This document shows, piece after piece, positions 23,925-36,705 of a DNA stretch of 64,000 bases; within the stretch, counting starts at the first letter, position 1, and each line of letters opens with the position of its first letter. The notes under the pieces are model-generated. The model did no database searches and was not told the origin of the DNA. It saw only the letters and a program-made list of their open reading frames with translations. Origin of the DNA: Prunella strophiata (Eukaryota > Chordata > Aves > Passeriformes > Prunellidae). Made by a program: the position numbers and the translations under genes. The stretch spans positions 28,067,490 to 28,131,489 of the forward strand of contig JAZBQD010000014.1 in NCBI GenBank assembly GCA_036583965.1, in the 5' to 3' direction.

Positions 23925-25177
23925 GTATGTTTTATGATTACTTTTTTTAAGGTGTTTAATGATTTATAGTTCTGGATTTACTCTAGTCAGTCAGAGATGG
24001 ACATACTTCAACGGTTTATACATTTATAACTGTTATGGGGGGATGGTAAGGATATATTACACAGTTTCAGAAGAAATATTACACAGTTTGAATAGAAGCC
24101 ACCCTATAGCCCTCCTGCTACCAAAAACTAGGACATTCAAACCCAATACACCTGTTAATCATAAAAGTCTTACATTTGTTATTTTAAAACACACCTTTCC
24201 ACCTACTGAGAAATACTTGTATTTGCTGTTAAGCACCAACTCATTTGAAGGAATGAAGAATTTACAATTTCAAGTATCTGGCTTATCACTATAGTGCTAC
24301 TAGATAAAAGGTGTTAAGGAAGATTAATCTAGTGCAAGTAGAAACTGATTAGGTAATGGATGTCAAACAGGATATTATTTCACTAAATAGCTTGAATTTG
24401 AGATTGATTACCAGTGAGTAATTGCATGTCATGATTTTATGTACAGAATACTAATACTTCTTTTCTATTGCAACACAAAGATACAGAAGGCTCTGTCAAC
24501 ACAGGAACCAAATTTGTGGGGTGGAGGCAGTGGTGGTTCTCTTTCTTTCTTCATGACTTTTTTTTTTTTTCCCTACTTCTCAGCTCCTTGTTAAGTATTT
24601 CAGTGTGTTCACTGCTATTATGCATATCCCAACAGTGTGTATAAATGTCTGAATACTGGCTGAACAAACAAATGCTTGTTTCTGTTGAATTAATCTAAAA
24701 ACTAACCACATTACAGCAGGAACAGAAGTTGGGAAGTTTCTGGCTCCTGGAATGGATCTGTAGTATACACAAACATGTTAACTGAGGGAGTGTGGAAGCA
24801 TTTGATGAATATTGTGTGTAAAGAAAAGGCTTAACACAAAAATGTCTGTTCCTGGTATTCTGACTATTTGATTGATGGTTTAATGTTTTAGTATGTAAAA
24901 CTGGAAATCCAAGTGCTTTTGGACACAAGGTAGGATTGTTTACTGCTACAATCCCTGTAAACTTCATAGGAGGGTAACAAGGTTGTTTGCAGCATGTGTC
25001 AGCCCTCAGTCATTTTAGGTTTTGTGAAACTACTGAAAACTTAGATCTATCAATAAAAGCTTCTGCCTGGCCCACAGTAGGAGCACTTCTGTGGCATACT
25101 TCCTTTTCTTGGGTACTAGATATCTTGTATCAGTGTTGCACAACTGGAAGTGTTTAATATGTCATTAAAGAGTTTTG

Positions 25178-25211
<34 letters not shown>

Positions 25212-28200
25212 CCATTCCTCTCCAAAATAGCAATTTTGCCAGCAAAATAAGGTTATTTTTTTAGGAATAGTGACAAGGTTTGCTTGCGTTGCAAACCTCG
25301 TTACAGGAGTCATTACTTTAGTAAGAGTGTTCAAGGCTCTAAAGACCCAGCACCATTTCAGTAATAACTACTTTCACATATTTTTAGCTTTATATGGAGA
25401 GGTTTGTGACTAGAAACCCTCCCACCTTCCTGAGACCAGCAGAGGAGTAGTGAGAATTCACTGATGAGTAAACTAAAACAAAACCAATACAAAACAAAGA
25501 AAAAGTCCTCACTTCCACTCTATTGAGTAAGCCAGAAAGGGAATTAAGCAGTTTTGAGGTATCCTCTGACTTCTGTGACAGCTCTTACTGCAGCTGCTCC
25601 ATGTCTGTGTGCAGAACACAGCCTTGATCAACTCAAGAATACCTGAAGTGAGAGGAGCAAGAAAAAGAGTATTGAGGCTGTTATCTGGTAATTTCTCCCT
25701 GGCTCAATAGGCAGTTCCCACAGACTGTTCAATACTTTACCTCTCACAGTGTTCCCTTTGTCTTTTGCCACTCTTTTTTTTTTTTTTTTAGTTTAGTCTT
25801 CACTTGTGGTTTTGAACATGATAAATATTGTAAGGAAAAGGTAAGCCCTGAAGATTTTAATTCCTTATATTCAGGTCATCTTAATGATTTAGTCCCTGGT
25901 GTTTGCACATGGAAAGATGAACTCTAAAACCTCTGTTATGCAATTATTTTCCTTTCCTCAGTAAGATTCCTACATCATGATTTCACTAGGCATTTGTCAG
26001 AACTGCGTTAATGAAGTTAACAAAAAAGGCAAGAAAACGCCCATGCAGGGCTGGAAAAAACCCCCAAACTGCTTGCTATGTCATTGCATCTTGGACACTG
26101 TTAGCTCTTAAAGCAATGAGTGTACGTTCAATCCTTACAGGCTTACCTTTATCTACCTACAAGATAAAGTAATACTGTGATAAATATAGTGATAAAAATA
26201 AACATGTAATACTGTGACAGTATTACATTTTCTCTCTAGAAGATAATTGGAGCTGTTCCCAGCTGTCCTTATTAAAAATAAGAGGGGATTTTATTCTGGA
26301 GTGTTAAGTTACATCTTACTTCATTGAAAAAGGGGAATTGGGAAGCGAGTTTCTGTGTGCAGTTGCCTTCCATTTTAGACCCCCTGAAACATTACCATAC
26401 TTACTGGCCCTTTGTACAGAAAATATAAGTTCAAGATACTCAGTTCTGTGAGATACTCAAGTGCCATGAAGTCAATCTTCCTGACCTTCAAAGCTCAGGA
26501 ATACTATGAACTACTCTTGGTAAAGAACACAGAGGATCCCTTACAGTGCTGATAAGCTGTGTATTTACTTAGGTATCACATTACTTTCACATGTGCTGCT
26601 CAACATTTTCCCCTTTTTCTAGTTCTAATTTAACTTGAAGGGAAGTCATAATCCTGAGTTTGCCATAAGTCTATTGCTATTGAGGTGCTGCCTGGTTCAG
26701 CACTAATTGAATTTAGGATCTAAGATTAAGAAAGCAGAGAATTGAGTGTTTGAGAATCTAATGCAGATTACTTTTTGATAACTAGAAAAAGTTTTGGGTG
26801 ATGTCAAAACAGTTGAACTCTTTCTTTATATGAGGTAGTTGTTTATGTTTTGCTGTTTTCTCAGTTGATTTAAATTTTTCTTCATCTGCTGCTTGAAATA
26901 TTTTACTATTTTATGGAGTACTAGACTAGGTAAAGGGTAATTCCGGGAATAGCATGAGCAAATTGCCTCTGTTTTTTATTTTATATTTATTCTAATACCT
27001 GTTTTAGGATTTCAGCTTTTTACTTTACAGTACTGTGAAACTGCAATACCTGGTACATCTAAGAGAAGTAAAGATCTGCATTGTAGGTGCAAAACCCTTC
27101 CCCTCGGCTCTGTCTTCAGGTGTTAGTCTTCCTGCAGCAATTGGAGAAAGTGGCTCCTACCTCTCAAACCCATTGGGACTCTGAGGAGATCCCAATATGT
27201 CTATTAAAACTCTAGTTGTTTTCAATCCCTCAGTGCTTGTGCTCTTGTGGAAGGTACTTTGTGTCTCCTGTCCTCAGTCCTTCAGTGGGAAAGGAGAGAC
27301 TACTGTGCTGTGAACTCGTGGCAGTGGTAAACTGACCCACACTGGCTCACAGATATCTAAAGTACACTTCAAGAGCTCAAGTATGTTAGCTGTTGTCTCA
27401 AGAGTTTTTTGACTTGTGTTTTTTTAAATGGTACCAACTAAATAGCACAGTATGCAACAATTTTTAAAGTATCTTTATTTCAACTTTGTCCATATTAAGC
27501 AAGGAAGGGGACAGGTGGGTTTCTAAAAATCCAGAAATGGAAATAACAGATTTTATTGTGTCACATGTACTGAGAAGTCATATGAGCAGAAATTCTTGTA
27601 CAAGGATAAAATCCACCTTGAGCTTCCTTCTCTGGGCTGAACATTCCCATTTCTCTCAGCATTTCCTCATATGTCAGATATGTCCAAGGCCTTTCATCAT
27701 CTTCCTGGCCCTTTGGTGGACTCAGTCTAGCATATCCATGTCTCCCCTTTTTTCTCAGCACTGGGCCCAGCACTTCAGCTGTGTGGGAGCTGAGGAGAGG
27801 GCAGGGATCACCTGCCTGGACCAGCTGGTGATGCTCTGCTGAATGCAGCTCCAGAGGCTGTTGGCCTCCTTTGCCATAAGGGCACATTACTGGGTCCTGG
27901 ACAGCTTGTCCCCCCAGGTCATTCTCTTCCCACCCAGCCTGTACTGGTGTGCCTGGGTGATTCCTGCCCAGGAGCAGGATGTGGTGTTTCCTTTTGTAGA
28001 GCTGCATAAGGTCCCATTTCCCAGCCCTGTCCCATTCCCACTGGGTGGCAGTGCCCCCAGCCAGCCTACCAGCCACTCCTGTTTTGTGTCATCTGCAGAA
28101 AAATTGGCTCCAATATTTTCTATAGCAATGCCTGGTAGGAACTAGTTTCTGATACCTCTAGACATGTTTAAAACTTCCTAAGCAGTTTGATTACTTCCTG

Positions 28201-31200
28201 ATCATTTTAAGATGGACTCTGAGCAAAATGCTTCCCCCTGCTCCTGCTGAGCATGGCAGAATTATATGTATGCAATGATCAGAGAAACGAATATGCCAGG
28301 TCTCAAGGAGTGGAGTTGGTTCTAACCAGTGTAAATTATTCTTAAAGCATATTTCAGGACAGATTGTCTGAGAAAAGGGGAAATGTGATTTCTGTGTTGT
28401 TTGGAAGCCTTCAGTTTTGGGTAGTATGCTGTGGGTTAGAGTTTGGGAGAGAATGCTGAGCGTGATCTGTGTACTGCTGGGTATTAAGTGTGCCACTGAA
28501 TAGACTGAACTCGAGGCAGGTAATGGGACGATTTACACTTAAACCAGGTAATGTCATGTATACTGATTTCTATATTTTGGTGTTAGTCATTGTGCTTTTA
28601 TGTTTAGCCTGACCTACAAAATGATTGTCAAGTGGTTTTCCAACTAGATGAAAGTAACATTTTAAATTAATCCATAAGAGGCCATTGAATCATAGACTAG
28701 TTACCTGTGGTTATGCTTCATGTTATTCTGCTAAATAGATAAAGATCATTTTGAGGATACTGTATGCTTATCACTACAAAGTTCAGTTGGGTTTTTTTGA
28801 TGCTGACTGTCATATGAATTCGGCATTTTAGCTGTATTCCAGAGATCCCCTTCAACTTCAATTACTTTCCTGTGCAAAAATGTATGTCTCATCTAATGAA
28901 AGCACAAAAATGGGACTGGCTATTTTACTCTTCTTAAAAATGACAAAGCTAAAAAAAGAGTTGGGGCAGAGGTGGTTAAGAGTTTTCTTTCTTCCATGCA
29001 AGTGCAGGGAACATAGGCAAAACAGTTGATGATGAAGTTGGCTTTTTCTGCAGCAATATGTTAACTATTTTCTTTGGCTGCATTTACCCTGAATGCCATC
29101 CAGGGCAGTGGCTGTCCGTCACGTTATTGTGGCCACAATGATGCTTGTCTGGGTAGTCTCCGTGCTTAGCTTGAATCAAGCAATTTGATCCAGCTCTTTT
29201 CAGTCTGGCCTTTGGCCTATGATTGAATACTAAGCTTTAACCAAACAATTGTATTTAGTACCCGTGTTTGAAGGCTTGAGAGGGTGGTCAGTGCAGAACA
29301 TAAGGTAGAGATTTCAGACTAGTCAAAGTCTGTAATTTACTTTGCTCTAGTGTGAACTTTTCATTTGCTTTGCTGTAAATGACAGCAATAAAGTTTCTTA
29401 TAATAGCAATTCTGAATTATAATGGGAAGGTGGAATCAAACTCTGAGTTTATAAAGTATAGTCATAGACATCACTAACCATTTTGCTAGAGTAGACTCAC
29501 TTCCCTATTACTGTTGTACATACTTACACTATACAAAGTTACACTGGACAAATGCATAAAGTTTTTGCCCTTGTGAGTTCATGTTTGGGGCTCGTTTTGT
29601 GTTTTATAAAGTCTCATGTCAACCAACTTTTGAACAGTTTTTACAATTTCTGCCTCTCTCATGGAGAAAGAAAATCTGGGTTGCACTGTGTGAATGATAA
29701 TGGAACTTGAGATAAAGGGGTCCCATTTAGGACAGAAAGAAGAGTGATGGGAATGTCATGAAGCTAGTGCCAGTGGACAGGCCAGTGCAGATGAATTCCA
29801 CAGAAGGCTGGGAATCCTCCTGCTTTTTGAGTAAGCCAGTTGGTAAGCACAGGCCTGGCAAAGAAAAACACTTCCACCCTTGGTGCAGCCATGCTTGGCT
29901 GTCCTTTCCCACCACATCCAGGAGCAGCGAACGCACAGGGGCTGACGGGGCTGGGAGCGCTGGCCCGGCTGTGTCGGGTTACCGCGCTGTTGGCAGCTAC
30001 AGAAATCCCAGAGTTTAACTCTGCTGCAGTGAGGACTGGCTTGGATTTGAGGAAATAAGTGCAGCTGTGTATCAGTACAGGGTTTTTTCCCCCCAGATCA
30101 GCTTTGCTCACAGTTGCATGACGAGATGAGAAGCAGATTTATTGCATCTGTGTTGTTCAGGTTTTTTTGACTGGCAAAAATTGGAAGCTGGGTCTATTAT
30201 TCCTGTCTTTTTCTCTGGGATAGTACTCATTAGCTAGATGAGAAAGAAGATCTTAACCTAGATTATTAATATAATACACTAAATTTAAAACCTCAGAATG
30301 TTTGAAGAATTGAAGTCACATGTGTTCTACATCCTGAGCTCCTTAATCTTAATTGCACATTCATACGCAACAAATTCTTACACAACTCATCAATTAAATA
30401 AACTTTTGGCTCAACAAAATTACCCATTTGTACAGCAGAAATTTATTAGTCATTCTGGGTTTAAGATGGAGTGTGATTGAACTGTGGCCAAACATACAAT
30501 TTTGTCTCCCATGTCTAGATTTCAGCTCTGAATTACTAATAATTTGTGGCTTTGAAACATTGCCAGATGTTAGCACTTACAAAAGACGCTCCTGACAGTG
30601 TAAATTAAAATAGAAAAATCTCCTCTTTTCTGCCATGTAAGTTTGAAGTTTTGTTTTCTAAGAACAAGGCAGTGGCATTTTCATCTTAGAACTTAAAGCA
30701 GTTAACAGCTTTCTTAACTGTGCTGCTGAATGTTCATGCTGAGACACAAATCCACATGTGCACTCACTGGCTAATGCAGAGATGGAGTACAAGCTGTTGT
30801 AGCTACAGAGTACAGTTACAAGAACACCTAGGAGGAAGACTCAATGAGGTGACAGATAGGTCCTTATATAAATGATTATGAAATACCAAAGCAGGGTGAA
30901 TAATTACCTAACAGCAAACCTTTGGAGGAAAACAAAGGAGCATCTGAACAAAACCGAGTGTACTTTCACACTTGTGTAGGCTTACTAACCAAACTGAAGG
31001 GAACTACACCAAATTTATGTAGAGCAGCAGCAGTATAAAGGGGTCCCTGTGAAATAACAATCTTTGGATGCCACATGAATTTTCATTCCTTTATTACTGT
31101 GTCTTTGCGTTGCTTGTTCCGAACAATTTGTGATATTTTCCTAAATAGGAAGCATGCAACACCTAATGTGTTGTCTTTCCAGCTTAGAAGAGCTACTGCT

Positions 31201-34200
31201 TTTCACTTATTTTCCTAAGTATTGAATGTTATAATATTATAACTTGTCTCCTGCTGTAGTATCTGCATTTTCCAGGTTGACTCACTTCACTTCTTTACAT
31301 TTTATTTATGTTGTGTTACTGCTTGTCCTTTCCCTAGTGTGACGATGGAACCACTTACTGAAAGAAGAAATAAATTATTTTTACCTGTTAATTTTTCTTT
31401 GAAGAAGTGTGCTTCCTAATCCAGGCTTCCCTGGAAGACTTACAAAGTAAGAAGGATATGACTTTAAAATCCCCAGCTGTTCCTTTTTTTTTTTTCTTTT
31501 GTTTGTTTGTGTGTGTGTGTGTGGTTTTGATTTATTTTTATTTATTTTAAAATTAACCTATATTATAATTTCTCATGTAAATTTTCCTTTTGGAGAAAAG
31601 ACTTCTGAGACTTCACCAGCTGCTTTCTTTTGGACAGTCCCAGACAGAACATTTTGACACTGTTTTTGTTTCTCAGTAAAACATAAGAACACTTACTTGT
31701 TTGTGATAACAGTTTTGGACATGCTGCTTCAGAGAAAAGAAATTAGGTGTATCATATCTGTTGTTAAATGACTTTGTCTTTGGTTGCCCTTGGTTATCTC
31801 TAGGAAAAAGAATCTCTTTTTAGAGCTCTGTTATGGTACATGTTTAGCAAAGTACATTTTTGAGTGTAAGCAGCTGCTGAAATATCTTTTTTATAGGTTA
31901 CATGTCTGGCGTGTGACAATAAATCAAATACCATAGAACCTTTCTGGGACCTGTCCCTGGAGTTTCCCGAGAGGTATCACTGCAATGGCAAGGAGATGTC
32001 GTCTCAGTATCCATGTCTGCTGACAGAAATGCTGGCCAAGTTTACAGAAACTGAAGCTTTGGAAGGAAAGATATATGCATGTGATCAGTGCAACAGTGAG
32101 TAAAGGCAGTATGTACTCCTGCATACGTTCTCTGTGTAAAATATAAACTGACAGTGCAAGTATAGAAGTCTTAAAAGTATATTGCAAACAAAGACCTTCT
32201 TCTTATGTCCTGCTATGGTCACTTGACAGCTGTTACTTGCCCCTAGATTAAATTATTCAAAAGATGTTTTGAAGTGTGTTGCTTCATTTAGCTACAGTCT
32301 CATGACACACTAATGGGGTTTCTAGTACTCCCAGCTGAAGAAGCCATCACCTTTTTAAATTAAGGTGACTAATGTAAGTGACCACAAGTATTTTGTACTT
32401 GCATCATAAAATAATCATTGCAAAACGGCTCTCAGAGCGTATCCTTTTTAAGGAGGCACGTACCATAAATATTTAGGTCCACACAAATTCTGTGGATAAA
32501 TCTTAGACTGAAATACAAGGCTGTTACCAAGATTTGTATTGTGTAACTGTGTGTTTGACCTCAGCAAAACGAAGGAAGTTTTCTTCTAAACCAGTTATAC
32601 TCACAGAAGCTCAGAAGCAGCTTATGGTGTGTCGACTACCTCAGGTTCTCAGATTACACCTTAAACGGTTTAGGTAAGTAGTACCACAACAAAAAGTGTT
32701 GCAAACTGACAGATTCAGTCTTGCTCTACCATTGCTTAGAATCAATGTTTTTCAACATCAGTTTCATTTCCCTTTACTACTAGTATGGTGAGAATTAGTT
32801 ATTAGAAACTTCTTTTTCTTGTTCACTTGAAACATCAGTAAGATATAAGTTTAAATTTTAACTTTTTGGATTTCAGATACTTGCTACTTTAATACCAAAA
32901 TTATTTTATCCTTGTTTTCAGTCAAAACCTACTAACATTGCTCTGAACTCTATTGGTAAAAATTAATCTTGTGGTAGAATAGGATGCTCATAATCACTAA
33001 TTCACAAACCTGGACTGTATTCAGTGGAAGTCTCAGATAACCATCCTGTATCCAAATACATAAATACATTTGGCCTCAGAGAAGGGAAGGGGACACTGCA
33101 TCTCTGTGAACTCATAGCCCAGCATCAGTACTGTCTGTCCCTCGTACAAAGGAAACTGAAAATGAGATAGAATAAATGAGAAATACCAGAGGTAGAGCAG
33201 GTGGGTAATACTTCCTACTCACCACTGCACAGATCTTAAGATAGATGTTTCAGAAGATGAGAACAGTAGGTACCACTGACACATTTTAAAGGCCTTGAAA
33301 TCAAGAAGTGAAAGAGGAAGCTTAGAAAAAAACCAAAAAACCTAGCATTATTTTGTGCACAGAATAATAGTGAAAATATTGTTATATTCAAACATAATTC
33401 AGAATGCTGTGCTCTTTCCTTAGAAAAACATAAGTTTTCGTTTGATTTAACTTTCCAGGTGGTCAGGACGCAATCACCGTGAGAAGATTGGTGTACATGT
33501 TAGTTTTGGTCAAATGCTAAACATGGAGCCTTACTGCTGCAGGGAATCCCTCAAGTCTCTCCTGCCTGACTGCTTCATCTACGACTTGTCCGCTGTGGTA
33601 ATGCATCACGGGAAAGGATTTGGCTCAGGGCACTACACTGCCTACTGCTACAATTCTGAAGGAGGTAGGAACCAGCTGGGAAATGACCAGTGAGGGAGAA
33701 AGGGGTGTTCCTAATTCTAAACTGATACAAACAGTGTCTTTTCTCAAAAGTGAAAGGGAATCAGTTGTAGCTGATCTGCCTGAAATGAGAAGTGCAGCTC
33801 TGTAGACCAACAGCTCAGTTTTTGTGTTGCCTTGTTAAATGTGTTCTAGCTATAAACTCTCTTGTAAATCTGAGGAAGCTGAGCTGGGCTTTTAAAACAT
33901 TGAGGTAAATAAACCAGATCAACTGAAACAGTTTACTATTTGTATGCAACTCATTAAATGGGACCAAACACTAATTAATTATTAAATGTGATGCAATTAC
34001 TTAAAATCAGTGTCCTGATGATTTTTTTTTTTTTTCTGGTATATTTCCTTATTGTAGGATTTTGGGTACACTGCAATGATTCAAAACTCAACATGTGCAC
34101 TATGGAAGAAGTATGCAAGGCTCAAGCCTACATTTTGTTTTACAGCCAACGACTTACTCAGGCAAATGGACATGGTAGAGTCCCTTGTCCTAGCACAGCT

Positions 34201-34257
34201 GAAAGTCAGCAGCACACAGAATTAGCTGGCTGTTCCACGGACAACAGTAGCAGCTAA
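22497..34257 (+). CDS. USP44: USP44, ubiquitin carboxyl-terminal hydrolase 44
   Basis: Five coding exons join in phase: 22497-23924, 31897-32095, 32565-32673, 33459-33664 and 34058-34257, totalling 2142 nt and 713 residues against 712 in human as I recall. USP44 is a cysteine-protease deubiquitinase of the nucleus; it is known to act on CDC20 in the spindle checkpoint and on ubiquitinated histone H2B. An N-terminal ZnF-UBP domain covers about residues 4-90 with ligand-like C4/H6, C26/C29, C38/C41, C46, H53, H57, H63 and C76/C79. The USP catalytic domain follows a lysine-rich linker: Cys box with C281 in GNTCYMNS, structural CxxC pairs 479/482 and 538/541, His box with H637 in GSGHYTAY, and N654-D655 for the third residue. 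All junctions have GT-AG borders. The start is the first ATG in the exon and aligns with the human MDxCKHVG start. Confidence 0.97.
25180..25207. repeat. T28 homopolymer
   Basis: A run of 28 T residues in USP44 intron 2, possibly the tail of a minus-strand retro-insertion. No body is recognised. Confidence 0.9.
25774..25789. repeat. T16 homopolymer
   Basis: Sixteen T residues followed by AG, which makes it look like a splice acceptor. No coding exon follows that fits USP44. Confidence 0.85.
27615..28115 (-). mobile_element. CR1 LINE fragment, minus strand
   Basis: About 500 bp follow the antisense of the CR1 reverse-transcriptase 3' region: 'GGGCTGAACA', 'TTCATCATCTTCCTGGCCCT', 'CAGCACTTCAGCTGTG', 'GCCATAAGGGCACATTACTG', 'TGATTCCTGCCCAGGAGCAG' and 'GTAGAGCTGCATAAGGT' in the canonical order. 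It is a dead, truncated copy within USP44 intron 2. Its middle part is closely related to the copy near 36.4 kb. Confidence 0.88.
29880..30010. other. GC-rich patch inside USP44 intron 2
   Basis: About 130 bp with many CpGs (for example AGCGAACGCACAGG and GGTTACCGCGCTG) stand in an AT-rich intron. It could be an internal promoter, an enhancer or a fragment of a GC-rich retroelement. I recognise no protein in it. Confidence 0.3.
31509..31522 (+). repeat. Short (GT)7 repeat after TTTG units
   Basis: A small dinucleotide microsatellite directly after two or three GTTT units in USP44 intron 2. Confidence 0.85.
31897..32095 (+). CDS. USP44: USP44 exon 3: zinc-binding CxxC motifs
   Basis: Acceptor TTTTTTATAG at 31896, donor GTGAGT at 32096, 199 nt, phase 0 in and 1 out. 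It encodes residues 477-542, starting VTCLACDNK and ending CDQCN, which supply the two CxxC pairs of the USP finger subdomain. The residue split across the next junction reads Thr (A|CA), where my recollection of human is Ser. Confidence 0.93.
32565..32673 (+). CDS. USP44: USP44 exon 4
   Basis: Acceptor TTTGACCTCAG at 32564, donor GTAAGT at 32674, 109 nt. It encodes [10 protein letters not shown] through the conserved [12 protein letters not shown] motif of USP enzymes. Phase 1 in and 2 out, consistent with both neighbours. Confidence 0.93.
33459..33664 (+). CDS. USP44: USP44 exon 5: catalytic His box
   Basis: Acceptor TTTCCAG at 33458, donor GTAGGA at 33665, 206 nt. It encodes [14 protein letters not shown] through [17 protein letters not shown], which contains the catalytic histidine (residue 637). 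Phase 2 in and 1 out. Confidence 0.94.
34058..34257 (+). CDS. USP44: USP44 exon 6: C-terminus and stop
   Basis: Acceptor TATTGTAG at 34057; TAA stop at 34255-34257. It encodes FWVHCNDSK, holding the third catalytic residue, then [10 protein letters not shown], the last conserved strand of the USP fold, and a weakly conserved tail ending in Ser-Ser. Confidence 0.94.
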
Positions 34258-35055
34258 TCCAAAGCCAGTTAAACCGTGTGTATGGTAAAGGTTTAAATTG
34301 TCATAACTATGTATTTTTAAAAGGAAGTACAGTATTGTACTTTTTCAACGTTTATATAGTTTTGTATTAGTTGAAGTACTCTTTACAATGGTTAGCAAAA
34401 GTTTTTATTGACAATAAGTAACTTTCAAAGTACCTAGAATTTCAATACAGCTATTTTTTTAAGGAAGAGATTGCTATGTGCATTTAACTTTTACCTCAGG
34501 CTATTTTTTTAAGCTGGTTTTGTATTTTGATAATATTTTTGAATTGGTTTAGAAAATTTACTTCAGTGGGCAACTGATATTTGTCTGGTTAATTTTCTGT
34601 ATATGCTTGTGTACATTTTATAGTATAGTTCTAATGATACCGTGATTCTTACTGCCTTGCAGGAATTGCTGATAGGTCTTAGAATATTGACATTCACCAG
34701 CAAGGAATGTTAAAACATGTCAGATATTAACCAAATTTTTTGTAGGCAACTTTCTGTGAAATGATTTTGCAAGCTTGAATGGCTATACTAAAGATACACT
34801 GATAGAATTTCTTAAAATCTGAACTTGAGGAAATAGAGCATGAAGTTATTTTCATGTAAGTATGTAAGAGGAGTGTTTAATAACATAAGAATGTATCTTT
34901 ATCAAGACTTGCATGTTTCAGCCTTAACAAACCTGACAACTTAAAACTCAAGTGCCAAATTCAAAGTAATTTAATGGCCTGGGGCTTTTTTTATTCCAAA
35001 AAAATTAAAAAGTTTTCTTAAACAAACAAGTAAAAAACTCAGTAACCCCCCCAAC

Positions 35056-35061
35056 AATAAA
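35056..35061 (+). terminator. USP44: Alternative USP44 poly(A) signal AATAAA
   Basis: A second canonical hexamer about 800 bp after the stop, without an obvious GT-rich element right after it. It may be used for a shorter transcript. Confidence 0.35.
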
Positions 35062-35435
35062 ACTACACTTACTCACCCCACTGTCATTGCTACAAGAACA
35101 TTAGCATCCCTTTTCTTGAATTGGACCAGCTTACTTTAAGCTGCAGCAAGCATTGTCTGTCTCAGTCATCCCTGAACAAACAGCTGATGAAAAGCAGCTG
35201 CAATGTTTGCATGAAAGTATTCTCAGTCTGGTTTCATTACCCACAACTGCTGTACCTTATACTACATGGTCCTACCACTAGCATTAACAGAACTGTGCAG
35301 TGAGGAGAATTTAACAAGCAAGAATTATCAATCCTCTACATACAGTAGTTAATGCCAATTAAATTTTAATTGTGAAGTTATTTTGTGTAAGTCCTATGCA
35401 AATTGTTACCTCATCTTCTGCAAAGTTTATACCTC

Positions 35436-35441
35436 AATAAA
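35436..35441 (+). terminator. USP44: USP44 polyadenylation signal AATAAA
   Basis: Canonical AATAAA about 1.2 kb after the stop. A GT-rich element (GTGTGTGT at 35466-35473) follows at the right distance for the downstream element of a poly(A) site, so cleavage near 35455-35462 is likely. Confidence 0.75.
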
Positions 35442-35460
35442 ATGCCTTGATATGGACAGA

Positions 35461-36424
35461 AAAGCGTGTGTGTACTGGAATCAATTCCTACATTATCATT
35501 AGATTTTTAAAAATTATTTTTAGATTTTGTCTAACAGGAGTTAAGGCATTAATTATACAACTGCTTTGGCCATCTGTCAGTGATTTAACAGCTGGTTTTC
35601 CTATAATTTCTGTTTCTGAAAGATGTCATATTATAGCAAGCACATAGCAGCCTCAGATCTCAAACTTGGTCTTGTGCTCGTCCTAATTAAGTGTGCAAAA
35701 CAGTTCATGTGTTGGGTTGGGGAATTTTTTGGTTGGTTGGGTTTTTTGTGGTTTTGTTATTGGGTTTTTTTTCTTTTTTTCTTTTTTTAGCCAAAAGCTA
35801 TGTGCTGGAGTGAATGATCTGACAAATGTACTTGTTATGGCTGTCCAGTCTTTCAAATACCTTCCTCTGCTGTCCTGGCTGGTGAGGAAATGCATGTAAT
35901 TTTTCTACTTACAGGTAGTTCAGAAAATTTGCCTTTTAGGCTTCTGATACTTCTTCCTCCAAGCATATCTCTTAGGAGATTCATAGGGGTCTTCAGAGCC
36001 CCAGGCATTAACAGAAGAGTCTGTCATTAGAGCAACTTGGGTGTGAGAGTTAATTAGTCTCAATCATCACTATTAAGCACATACTGAAGTCCCTTAGAAG
36101 GAATCTTATCCTGCCAATCTTTACTAGAGAGATTGCCTAGGCTGTGCTTCCAGCTATTCCCCTGCATTGCAGCAAAGTCTCAAGTCTTTCTCTGAAGGAC
36201 ATCTTTAGCTCTGCAAAAGCAAATCCAGCTTTCTTCCCATTGCTCCTCTTGGGTAGAACAAGAGAAGGAGAGGAGAAAGAGTCCTAGTACTTCTAATCAA
36301 GGCAGTGGGAAGGGTAAAGATGATTAGTGCAGTCCACCACAAGGATGAGCTAATTCAAGTGCTCTTCTCTACAGCTTCTGCTTCAATTCTTAATATTTAA
36401 CTAGTTTAGGTAGTAGCTCTGTGC
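35461..36424. other. Gap between the convergent 3' ends, nothing recognised
   Basis: Short gene-free stretch after the USP44 poly(A) site. It has T/G-rich low-complexity DNA near 35720-35790 and otherwise unique sequence. I see no gene. Confidence 0.6.
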
Positions 36425-36705
36425 CCTTTAACCAGAGGTTGTTGGCCTCTCTTGCCATAAGGGCACATTACTGGTTCATGGACAGTTTCTACCCAGGTCC
36501 TTCTCAGGGGCAGCTGCTTCCCACCCAGCCTGTGATTCCTGCCCAGGAGCAGGAGTGGTGATTCCCTTTGTAGAGCTGCATGAGGTTCCTCTTGTCTCAT
36601 TTCCTGGGCCTGTTCTGCTCCCCTTGTGTGGCAGTGCCCCCAGCTGGCCTACCAGCCACTCCTCCGGCTTTGTGTCATCAGCAAACTTGCCGAGAGATCA
36701 CTGGG
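36425..36705 (-). mobile_element. CR1 LINE fragment, minus strand
   Basis: It follows the same antisense CR1 order as the copy at 27.6-28.1 kb, with 'GCCATAAGGGCACATTACTG', 'TGATTCCTGCCCAGGAGCAG', 'GTAGAGCTGCATGAGGTTCC' and a 3' part ending near 'GTGTCATCAGCAAACTTGCC'. It is a short inactive copy lying between the two convergent genes. Confidence 0.87.

Larger units (their letters stand above)
23925..31896 (+). other. USP44: USP44 intron 2 (about 8 kb)
   Basis: A large AT-rich intron between the main coding exon and exon 3. It contains a T28 run, a T16 run, a CR1 copy, a GC-rich patch and a short TG repeat, all listed separately. No further exon fits the protein, because exon 2 and exon 3 join exactly in phase. 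Confidence 0.85.
34258..35460 (+). other. USP44: USP44 3' UTR
   Basis: AT-rich sequence from the stop codon to the predicted cleavage site after the AATAAA at 35436. An alternative AATAAA occurs at 35056, so a shorter UTR is possible. I see no coding potential. Confidence 0.7.

Noticed and set aside
27561..28076. Minus-strand open frame of 171 codons in USP44 intron 2
   Set aside because: It is part of a CR1 fragment, with the same nucleotide phrases as the other CR1 copies in the window.
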